From contig NZ_JBJMAV010000002.1 in assembly GCF_046600715.1 (NCBI RefSeq), forward strand, positions 124,001 through 188,000: a stretch of DNA of 64,000 nucleotides, written 5' to 3'. This DNA comes from Lysobacter_C viscosus. Lineage in GTDB: Bacteria; Pseudomonadota; Gammaproteobacteria; Xanthomonadales; Xanthomonadaceae. Position numbers and translations under genes: made by a program. Shown here piece by piece: positions 57,788 to 64,000 of the stretch. The stretch's first letter is position 1. Each line of letters begins with the position of its first letter. Under the pieces are notes generated by a model that saw only the letters and a program-made list of their open reading frames with translations, was not told the origin of the DNA and made no database searches.

Positions 57788-58840
57788 GTGTCCAGCACCC
57801 CGCCGCCCCCTACCCCGCTCACCTACCGCGACGCCGGCGTCGATATCGACGCGGGCAACGAAGTGGTCGAGCGTATCAAGCCACTGGTCAAGCGCAGCTT
57901 CCGGCCCGAGGTCATGGGCGGGCTTGGCGGCTTCGGCGCGATGTTCGACCTGTCCGGCAAGTACCGCGAGCCGGTCCTGGTGTCGGGCACCGACGGCGTG
58001 GGTACCAAACTCAAGCTGGCCCAGCAGCTGGGCAGGCACGACACCATCGGCATCGACCTGGTGGCCATGTGCGTCAATGACGTGCTGGTCCAGGGCGCGG
58101 AACCGCTGTTCTTCCTTGACTACTTCGCCACCGGCAAGCTCGACATCGAGACCACGGTGGCGGTGGTGGGTGGCATCGCGCGCGGCTGCGAAGAGGCCGG
58201 TTGCGCGCTGATCGGTGGCGAAACCGCCGAAATGCCCGACATGTACGCGCCCGGCGAGTACGACCTGGCCGGGTTCACCGTGGCCGCGGTGGAGAAGTCC
58301 GAGATCCTGGACGGCACCTCGGTGCGCGCGGGCGACGTTCTTCTGGGCATCGCCTCCAGTGGCCCGCATTCCAACGGCTATTCGCTGGTCAGGCGCATCT
58401 TCGACCGCGCGGGCCGCCCCGGCGATCTCGACCTGGGGGGCACCTCGCTGGCCGATGCGCTGATGGCGCCGACTGCGCTCTACGTCAAGCCGGTGCTCTC
58501 GCTGCTGGCGGAATGCGGTGGCGACATCCACGCGATGGCGCACATCACCGGCGGCGGGCTGACCGAGAACATCATCCGCGTGGTTCCGGATGGCCTGGGG
58601 CTGGATATCGATGCCACCACGCTGGTGCTGCCGCCGGTGTTCGACTGGCTCCAGCGCGAGGGCGCGGTGCCACGCGAGGAAATGTGGCGCACGTTCAACT
58701 GCGGCGTCGGCTTCGTACTGGTGGTGGATCCCGCCAGGGCCGGCGCCGTGGGTGCCGCGCTCGATGGCCTGGGCCTGGCTCACCGCCCCATTGGCGCCGT
58801 GGTGGCCGCAGGCACGACCGACCGCGTCCGCATCGGCTGA
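57788..58840 (+). CDS. purM: Phosphoribosylformylglycinamidine cyclo-ligase (PurM)
   Basis: PurM makes AIR from FGAM in de novo purine synthesis. The 350 residues contain YRDAGVDIDAGNEVVERIK, VSGTDGVGTKLKLAQQ, MCVNDVLVQGAEPLFFLDYF, GGETAEMPDMYAPGEYDLAGF and SSGPHSNGYSLVR, all signature segments. The GTG at 57788 has GAGG 5 nt upstream and gives the standard length. The ORF continues upstream without support. purN follows after 5 bp. Confidence 0.97.
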   Translation: MSSTPPPPTPLTYRDAGVDIDAGNEVVERIKPLVKRSFRPEVMGGLGGFGAMFDLSGKYREPVLVSGTDGVGTKLKLAQQLGRHDTIGIDLVAMCVNDVLVQGAEPLFFLDYFATGKLDIETTVAVVGGIARGCEEAGCALIGGETAEMPDMYAPGEYDLAGFTVAAVEKSEILDGTSVRAGDVLLGIASSGPHSNGYSLVRRIFDRAGRPGDLDLGGTSLADALMAPTALYVKPVLSLLAECGGDIHAMAHITGGGLTENIIRVVPDGLGLDIDATTLVLPPVFDWLQREGAVPREEMWRTFNCGVGFVLVVDPARAGAVGAALDGLGLAHRPIGAVVAAGTTDRVRIG

Positions 58841-58845
58841 CGCCC

Positions 58846-59544
58846 GTGTCCATCGAGCGAGCCGCGCGCCCACTGCGCGTCGCGGTGCTGGCATCGGGTC
58901 GGGGAAGCAACCTCCAGGCCGTCCTCGGCGCCATTTCGGCGGGTCGGCTCGGCGCCACCGTCGTAGGCGTTTTCTCGGACAAGGCTCGCGCGCCGGTGCT
59001 GGAACGCGCCCGGGCCGCGGGGATCACGACGCGTGCCCTGCCGCCCACGGGGTTCGCCCACCGGTTGGCATTCGACGCGGCGATGTTCGATGCCGTCGAG
59101 GAGGCCGCACCCGACCTGGTGGTCTGCGCCGGCTACATGCGGCTGATCAGCGAACCCCAGGTGACCCGCATGGCAGGCCGCCTGGTCAACATCCATCCGT
59201 CGCTGCTGCCTGCCTTCAAGGGCCTGCACACGCACCGGCAGGCCCTGGACGCCGGCGTGACCCGACATGGCGCCAGCGTCCATTACGTCACCCCCGAGCT
59301 CGACGGCGGGCCGGTGATCGCGCAGGCGCGGGTTCCGGTCCTGGCGGGCGATGACCCCCAGACCCTGTCGGACCGGGTGCTGGCGCGTGAGCATCCGCTG
59401 CTGGTGGAAACGCTGCGCCTGTTCGCCGCGGGGCGCGTCGCGCTGGCGGATGACCATGTCGTGGTCGATGGTTCGCCAATACACGTGCCGTTGCAACTCG
59501 ATCCGGACAATGCGCTGACCCCCGCATCGCTTTCCGATATTTGA
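58846..59544 (+). CDS. purN: Phosphoribosylglycinamide formyltransferase (PurN)
   Basis: PurN transfers a formyl group from N10-formyl-THF to GAR. The 232 residues include LRVAVLASGRGSNLQAVL, YMRLISEPQV, the catalytic segment NIHPSLLPAFKGLHTH and VHYVTPELDGGPVIAQ with the catalytic Asp. The GTG start at 58846 gives a slightly longer N-terminus than usual. It overlaps the next gene as TGATG, so a DUF3108 gene is coupled to it. Confidence 0.96.
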   Translation: MSIERAARPLRVAVLASGRGSNLQAVLGAISAGRLGATVVGVFSDKARAPVLERARAAGITTRALPPTGFAHRLAFDAAMFDAVEEAAPDLVVCAGYMRLISEPQVTRMAGRLVNIHPSLLPAFKGLHTHRQALDAGVTRHGASVHYVTPELDGGPVIAQARVPVLAGDDPQTLSDRVLAREHPLLVETLRLFAAGRVALADDHVVVDGSPIHVPLQLDPDNALTPASLSDI

Positions 59545-60368
59545 TGATTCGCCGACTCGAACGCCGATACCCCCGCGGAAATCACGCGTCCACCCTTCCA
59601 TGGCCTTCCGCCTGGCTGCTTGCCCTGGCGTTGGGCGCCGGCATTGCGCTGCCCGCGGCGTCGATTGCGCAGCCGGTGGACACGCAGGCTGCAGCCGGGG
59701 TGGCAGATGAAGCGCCAGCAGCCCTTGCGCCTTTCGTCGCGCGTTACACCGTCTCCGACAACGGTCGCTCCCTGGGCGATGCCACGCTGCGCCTGGTGCC
59801 GCAGGGGCCGCGTTGGCGGGTGGACCTGACGATGAACGGCTCGGGCCTGTTCAGGATCGCCGGGATCAATGCGGAGCAGAGCACGCTGTTCGAAGACCGC
59901 GGCGAAACTTACCGCCCGCTGACCCAGGCGACGGTTCGCCGGACCGTGTTCACGCAGCGCAAGAGCGTCGGTACCTACGATTGGAGGTCGCGACTGGCCC
60001 GGTGGCAGGGCGACGTCAAGGAGCACCGCCGCGCGCCGGTGGCACTCATCGACGGTGACATGAGCGGTCTGCTGATCAACCTTGCGGTCATCCGTGACGC
60101 AGCCCCTGGACGCACTTTGCAGTACCGCTACGTCGACAGTGGCCGCGTGCGCGAACATCGCTACGTGGTCGCGCGGGAACTTGAGCCGGTTACGGTCGGC
60201 GAACTGAAATACAACGCCATGCGGGTGTCTCGGATCGAGGATGCGCAGGGCGATGAAACCGTGATCTGGGTCGCCAAGGGCGTGCCCACCCCAATTCGAA
60301 TGCTGCAGCGCGAAGGCGGCAAAGACACCTACGACCTGCGCCTGACCGAATACCAAGGAGTCCAATAA
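59544..60368 (+). CDS. Exported DUF3108 protein (first of two)
   Basis: The 274 residues begin with a signal peptide (LLALALGAGIALPAASIAQ). The DUF3108 domain follows (FVARYTVSDNGRSLGDATLRLV, then SRLARWQGDVKEHRRAPVALIDGDMSGLLINLAVIRD). The function of DUF3108 proteins is unknown; they are exported and beta-rich, and some resemble lipid-handling proteins in appearance. Start ATG 59544 overlaps the purN stop. The next gene encodes a paralogue that begins one base after this stop. Confidence 0.9.
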   Translation: MIRRLERRYPRGNHASTLPWPSAWLLALALGAGIALPAASIAQPVDTQAAAGVADEAPAALAPFVARYTVSDNGRSLGDATLRLVPQGPRWRVDLTMNGSGLFRIAGINAEQSTLFEDRGETYRPLTQATVRRTVFTQRKSVGTYDWRSRLARWQGDVKEHRRAPVALIDGDMSGLLINLAVIRDAAPGRTLQYRYVDSGRVREHRYVVARELEPVTVGELKYNAMRVSRIEDAQGDETVIWVAKGVPTPIRMLQREGGKDTYDLRLTEYQGVQ

Positions 60369-61076
60369 ATGAGCCAAGCCACCTCCCGCGCCCCTATCCG
60401 CATCCGCCGGCCCTTTGCCGCGCTGGCAGCCGCCGCGGCCCTTTCGCTGGCGGCCCCGGCGATGGCCATGCAACCGTTCAGCGCTGATTACCAGGCCAGC
60501 TACATGGGCATGCAGGCAAGCGGAAAGATGACCCTGCAGTCGGCCGGCCAGGATCGCTGGCGTTACAGCCTCAACATCAAGAATTCGCTGGCGGACCTGT
60601 CGCAGAGCACCGTTTTCGAACTCCATGACGGCCAGTGGCGCCCGCTCTCCAGCAACGACTCCAGCCAGGTGCTGATCAAGAAGCAGGACAAGAAGGCCAT
60701 CTATGACTGGTCGACCAACGTCGCCAGCTGGACCGGCGACGTCAAGGAGAATCGCGCCGGGCCGATCAAGCTCCAGGCTGGCGACATGGACGCCCTGCTG
60801 ATCAACCTCGCCCTGGTCCGCGATGTCGAGGCCGGCAAGCCGCTGCGTTACCGCATGGTCGACGACGGCAGGGTCAAGCAACTCAACTATTCCGTGGCCG
60901 GCCAGGAGTCGATCACCGTAGGTGGCAAGTCGCACCAGGCGACCAAGGTGGTCAACACCGATGGCGACAAGCAGACGATCGCCTGGGTGGTCAAGGGTAT
61001 GCCGGTGCCGGCGCGCATCCTGCAGCGCGAGGAAGGCAAGGATGCGCTGGACCTGCGGGTACAGGCGGTACGCTGA
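60369..61076 (+). CDS. Exported DUF3108 protein (second of two)
   Basis: The 235 residues start with a signal peptide (FAALAAAAALSLAAPAMA) and contain one DUF3108 domain. It can be aligned with its upstream neighbour over almost the whole mature length: FSADYQASYMGMQASGKMTL, YDWSTNVASWTGDVKENRAGPIKL, DMDALLINLALVRD, KGMPVPARILQREEGKDALDLRV. It therefore arose by duplication. It starts directly after the TAA of the first copy. A bidirectional terminator follows. Confidence 0.9.
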   Translation: MSQATSRAPIRIRRPFAALAAAAALSLAAPAMAMQPFSADYQASYMGMQASGKMTLQSAGQDRWRYSLNIKNSLADLSQSTVFELHDGQWRPLSSNDSSQVLIKKQDKKAIYDWSTNVASWTGDVKENRAGPIKLQAGDMDALLINLALVRDVEAGKPLRYRMVDDGRVKQLNYSVAGQESITVGGKSHQATKVVNTDGDKQTIAWVVKGMPVPARILQREEGKDALDLRVQAVR

Positions 61077-61110
61077 GCCCGCGCGGGACGCCCTGGCGCG
61101 ACTGAAGCGA

Positions 61111-61135
61111 AAAGCCCGCGGCAAGCGGGCTTTTT
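61111..61135. terminator. Bidirectional intrinsic terminator between the DUF3108 genes and murA
   Basis: AGCCCGC (61113-61119) pairs with GCGGGCT (61125-61131) around a GGCAA loop; A-run upstream and T-run downstream (TTTTT 61131-61135). It can terminate the purM-DUF3108 transcript and, on the other strand, that of murA, which ends at 61170. Confidence 0.9.
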
Positions 61136-61169
61136 GCTGTCCGGACGGCGCTTCCTGCGTCGAACGCCC

Positions 61170-62426
61170 CTAGCCGACCCGGCGAATGCGTGCGCCCAGG
61201 CCGGACAGCTTCTCTTCGATGTTCTCGTAGCCTCGGTCCAGGTGGTAGATGCGGTCGATGGTGGTCTCCCCGCTCGCCACCAGCCCCGCCAGGATCAGCG
61301 AAGCCGATGCACGCAGGTCGGTGGCCATGACCGGCGCGCCGCTCAGGCGTTCGACGCCGCGTACGACGGCCATGTGTCCGTCAACGCGGATATCCGCCCC
61401 CAGGCGAAGCAGCTCGTTGACGTGCATGAAGCGGTTCTCGAAGATCGTCTCGTTGACCACGCCCACGCCGTCGGCGATGCAGTTGAGCGCCATGAACTGC
61501 GCCTGCATGTCGGTGGGGAAGCCCGGATGCGGCGCAGTGGTCAGGTCCACCGCACGTGGGCGACGGCCTTCCATGTCCAGGGTGATCCGGTCGCCTTCGC
61601 ACTCCACCCGCGCACCCGTTTCCACCAGCTTGTCGAGGACCGCATCCATGGTGTCGGGCCGCGTGTGGTGCGCGGTGATGCACCCGCCGGTCATCGCCGC
61701 GGCCACCAGGAAAGTGCCCGCTTCGATCCGGTCGGGCACCACGCGGTGGGCGCCGCCATGCAGCCGGTCCACGCCTTCCACCACGATCCGGTTGCTGCCC
61801 GCGCCTTCGATGCGCGCCCCCAGCGTCTTCAGGCATTCGGCGAGGTCGACGATCTCCGGCTCCATCGCCGCGTTCTCGATCACCGTCGTGCCCTGGGCCA
61901 GCGTCGCGGCCATGAGCAGGTTCTCGGTGGCGCCGACACTGACGATGTCGAACACATGCCGGGCGCCTTTCAACCGGTCGGCGCGCGCCTTGATGAAGCC
62001 GTTCTCCACCGTGATCCGCGCGCCCAGAGACTGCAGGCCCTTGATATGCAGGTCGACGGGACGCGAACCGATGGCGCAGCCGCCCGGCAGGGACACTTCC
62101 GCGTGGCCGTACTTGGCCAGCAGCGGTCCGAGCACCAGCACCGAAGCGCGCATGGTCTTGACCAGCTCGTAGGACGCTACCTGGCTGTGCACCGTGGTGG
62201 AGTCGACGGTGATCCCGTACCGCTCGTCGATGGTCAGGCCGGCGCCCAGTTCGCCCAGCAGCTTCACGGTGGTCACGACGTCGTGCAGATGCGGCACGTT
62301 GGACAGCTCGACCGGTCCGTCAGCCAGCAGGGTCGAGCACAGGATGGGCAACACGGCGTTCTTGGCGCCGGAAATACGCACTTCGCCCTTGAGCGGCACG
62401 CCGCCTTCTACAACGATCTTCTGCAT
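61170..62426 (-). CDS. murA: UDP-GlcNAc enolpyruvyl transferase (MurA)
   Basis: MurA catalyses the first committed step of peptidoglycan synthesis. The 418 residues contain K22 and N23 in ISGAKNAVLP, the catalytic and fosfomycin-target cysteine C117 in LPGGCAIGSRPVD, and DLRASASLILAG. The length is standard. It is 122 bp downstream of ibaG on the same strand, an arrangement widely conserved in gammaproteobacteria. Confidence 0.98.
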   Translation of the reverse strand: MQKIVVEGGVPLKGEVRISGAKNAVLPILCSTLLADGPVELSNVPHLHDVVTTVKLLGELGAGLTIDERYGITVDSTTVHSQVASYELVKTMRASVLVLGPLLAKYGHAEVSLPGGCAIGSRPVDLHIKGLQSLGARITVENGFIKARADRLKGARHVFDIVSVGATENLLMAATLAQGTTVIENAAMEPEIVDLAECLKTLGARIEGAGSNRIVVEGVDRLHGGAHRVVPDRIEAGTFLVAAAMTGGCITAHHTRPDTMDAVLDKLVETGARVECEGDRITLDMEGRRPRAVDLTTAPHPGFPTDMQAQFMALNCIADGVGVVNETIFENRFMHVNELLRLGADIRVDGHMAVVRGVERLSGAPVMATDLRASASLILAGLVASGETTIDRIYHLDRGYENIEEKLSGLGARIRRVG

Positions 62427-62548
62427 GGAATTGACTGGGCTCGGCTGGATGCGGGGGGCGCCAGGGGCGGTCAGCGCCGTGGTGGCGGGGAACGTGCTGC
62501 AAGGGCCGGCCCGCGGAGGACGGGCGGCGGGCTTCGTGCGCCGGGGGC

Positions 62549-62782
62549 TCAGGCGCCAGATTCTTCCGGCGTCAGGGTCTTCAATGCGAGGGCATGGATC
62601 TCCCCACCCATGCGTTCGCCCAGCGTCGCGTAGACCAGCCGGTGGCGGGCCAGCGGCAGCTTGCCGGCGAATGCGCTGCAGACCACGGTGGCCTCGAAGT
62701 GCACGCCGTCGTCGCCGCGCACGTCGGCGCGGGCGCCGGGCAGGCCCTGTTCGATCAACTGCTTGATGGTGTCGGCGTTCAC
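62549..62782 (-). CDS. ibaG: BolA family protein IbaG
   Basis: IbaG is a small BolA-type protein that works with monothiol glutaredoxins in Fe-S and acid-stress physiology. The 77 residues show ADTIKQLIEQGLPGARADVRGDDGVHFEATVV with the Cys in VVCSAFAGKLPLARHRLVYATLGERM. The GTG at 62782 has GGGA 6 nt upstream and is better than a TTG at 62815. The neighbouring murA is the classic yrbA-murA linkage. Divergent from kdsD. Confidence 0.92.
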   Translation of the reverse strand: MNADTIKQLIEQGLPGARADVRGDDGVHFEATVVCSAFAGKLPLARHRLVYATLGERMGGEIHALALKTLTPEESGA

Positions 62783-62844
62783 TGGGTGTCCCGCGAGGGT
62801 GGCGATGGACCGCAACGTTTGTGCCCGGTCCGGGCCATTGCGCG

Positions 62845-62850
62845 TAAAAT
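62845..62850 (+). promoter_or_regulatory. Possible -10 element of kdsD
   Basis: TAAAAT lies 33 bp before the ATG at 62883, in the 100-bp divergent region with ibaG. No good -35 at 17 bp. Confidence 0.4.
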
Positions 62851-62882
62851 CGGGCGCTTAGCCTAGCGGAACCCGGCCTTCA

Positions 62883-63899
62883 ATGGTGACCCCGTTGCCC
62901 GCGTCTGTAGATCCCAGTCCCCCGGCGAACCCCCACGGCCTCGCGCAAAGCGGGCGACGCGTGTTCGAGGTCGAAGGCCATGCGCTGGCTGCGGTGGCGG
63001 CGCGACTGGATGGCGAGTTCACCCAGGCCTGCCAGCTGATGCTGGGCGCGCGAGGCCGCGTCGTGTGCATCGGCATGGGCAAGTCCGGCCACGTCGCGCG
63101 CAAGATCGCCGCGACGCTGGCTTCGACGGGCACGCCGGCCTTCTACGTCCATCCCGGCGAAGCCGCGCACGGCGACCTGGGGATGGTCACCGATGCCGAC
63201 GTGGTGCTCGCGCTGTCCTACTCCGGCGAGAGCGACGAGATCCTGCTGCTGCTCCCGGTGTTGAGGCGACAAGGCAACAAACTGGTGGCCATGACCGGGC
63301 GGCCCCAGTCATCGCTCGCCCGCGAAGCGGATGTCCACTTGGACGTGAGCGTGCCGGCCGAGGCGTGCCCCCTCGACCTGGCGCCCACGGCCAGCACCAC
63401 CGCCTCGCTGGCTATGGGCGATGCGCTGGCCGTCGCGCTGCTGGAGGCGCGTGGCTTCACCGCCGACGACTTCGCGCGCTCGCATCCGGCCGGCGCGCTG
63501 GGCAGGCGCCTGCTGCTGCACATTGCCGACATCATGCATTCCGGCGACGACGTACCCCGGGTCACCGCCGAGGCGACCCTCAGCGAGGCGCTGGTGGAGA
63601 TGAGCCGCAAGCGGCTGGGCATGACCGCGGTGGTCGATGGGGACGGACGCCTGCTCGGCCTGTACACCGACGGCGACCTGCGCCGCAGCCTCGACGATGC
63701 CGAAGTCGACCTGCGTACCACGCGGATGGACCAGGTAATGACCCGCGGCCCCCGCACGATCGGAGCCGATGCCCTTGCCGTGGAGGCCGCGCAGCTGATG
63801 GAAGCGCACAAGATCAGCGGATTGCTGGTGGTCGACACCGACCAGCGGGTGGTGGGCGCGCTCAACATTCACGACCTGTTGCGCGCCCGGGTGGTCTAA
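62883..63899 (+). CDS. kdsD: Arabinose-5-phosphate isomerase (KdsD)
   Basis: KdsD converts ribulose-5-phosphate to arabinose-5-phosphate, the precursor of KDO in lipopolysaccharide. The 338 residues consist of an N-terminal SIS sugar isomerase domain (CIGMGKSGHVARKIAATLAS, HPGEAAHGDLGMV, LSYSGESDEI) and two CBS domains (around 215-330), the second ending in KISGLLVVDTDQRVVGALNIHDLLRARVV. The length matches KdsD. The 101 bp left in the window show no gene; kdsC is the usual next gene and may begin just outside. The ATG at 62883 gives a slightly long N-terminus. Confidence 0.95.
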   Translation: MVTPLPASVDPSPPANPHGLAQSGRRVFEVEGHALAAVAARLDGEFTQACQLMLGARGRVVCIGMGKSGHVARKIAATLASTGTPAFYVHPGEAAHGDLGMVTDADVVLALSYSGESDEILLLLPVLRRQGNKLVAMTGRPQSSLAREADVHLDVSVPAEACPLDLAPTASTTASLAMGDALAVALLEARGFTADDFARSHPAGALGRRLLLHIADIMHSGDDVPRVTAEATLSEALVEMSRKRLGMTAVVDGDGRLLGLYTDGDLRRSLDDAEVDLRTTRMDQVMTRGPRTIGADALAVEAAQLMEAHKISGLLVVDTDQRVVGALNIHDLLRARVV

Positions 63900-63910
63900 A
63901 AGACCGCCCC

Positions 63911-63922
63911 GTCGCTCCTGCA
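63911..63922. repeat. Fragment of a REP unit at the window end
   Basis: The plus strand reads GTCGCTCCTGCA, the exact inverse of the first 12 bases of the REP unit at 44654. Only a half unit is visible, after kdsD; a full element is not present in the window. Confidence 0.4.
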
Positions 63923-64000
63923 GGCGTGCGCCCCGCTTGCGATCGGCCGGGTGCCTGGCGAATGCGCATGGGTGAACCGGCTGCCAGATGTCAGATGTCC

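Noticed and set aside
59283..61124. 613-codon minus-strand frame opposite purN and the DUF3108 genes
   Set aside because: Spans three supported genes on the other strand and the terminator at 61111; no domains.
63900..64000. Start of kdsC after kdsD
   Set aside because: Several ATGs occur near 63961-63998 but too few codons remain to recognise the HAD motif; it cannot be supported here.

Overview
This window is a stretch of ordinary chromosome from a high-GC gammaproteobacterium, almost certainly of the Xanthomonadaceae (Lysobacteraceae), probably a Lysobacter- or Luteimonas-like organism. The evidence is the gene content: a MurD2/MurL pair for making the D-glutamate of peptidoglycan, a fused aspartate kinase/diaminopimelate decarboxylase, the amgK-murU recycling pair, a suf operon led by its own Rrf2 regulator, rmlBACD in that order, two DUF3108 genes after purMN, and GTAG-type REP palindromes. 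Coding density is high. I saw no prophage, transposase, CRISPR array, rRNA or tRNA. Genus assignment is inference.

Layout. 1-3206 (minus): 5' part of sspA and the cytochrome bc1 genes petA-petB-petC. 3356-7731: a lytic transglycosylase, miaB, a small membrane protein and a secreted amidohydrolase. 7853-12624 (plus): phoH, ybeY, corC, a DUF4105/Lnb-like membrane protein and a CorA-like transporter. 12638-18247 (minus): a DUF819 membrane protein and two secreted S9 peptidases. 18425-21857 (minus): rmlBACD for dTDP-rhamnose. 21931-23657: ssb and, divergently, a polyprenyl diphosphate synthase. 23970-29370 (minus): lysA fusion, murL, murD2. 29534-38387: PhzF-like protein, glycine-zipper envelope protein, OsmC, an EF-G-like GTPase, and a row of small genes (DUF2784, Cdd1-like, CHRD, M23 peptidase, DUF1439 and another lipoprotein, PIN). 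38424-42458 (minus): DUF5916 outer-membrane-type protein, SDR dehydrogenase, a REP cluster and a SET-domain protein. 42663-49185 (plus): SUF operon with GNAT and Rieske genes. 49370-54574: HutD, ComEA-like, M20 peptidase, GlsB-type protein, amgK, murU. 54624-57657 (minus): DUF2066, PerM/AI-2E and Hda. 57788-61076 (plus): purM, purN and two DUF3108 genes. 61170-63899: murA, ibaG and, divergently, kdsD; kdsC may follow beyond the edge.

The main functional theme is the cell envelope. lysA-murL-murD2 look like one transcription unit combining control of diaminopimelate flow with an unusual L-Glu ligation plus epimerisation route. amgK-murU return MurNAc to UDP-MurNAc without passing through MurA, and murA itself lies 6.6 kb further on. 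A lytic transglycosylase, an M23 peptidase, a polyprenyl diphosphate synthase, rmlBACD and kdsD fit the same theme.

I did not find a clearly new multi-gene system. The observations most worth following are the lysA-murL-murD2 unit, the REP pairs (one sits inside the suf operon), the EF-G-like GTPase with a substituted catalytic histidine, the bacterial SET protein with a post-SET cysteine cluster, the paired DUF3108 genes, and active-site variants in YbeY and cytochrome b. All functions are read from sequence motifs and remembered families; no database search was run.
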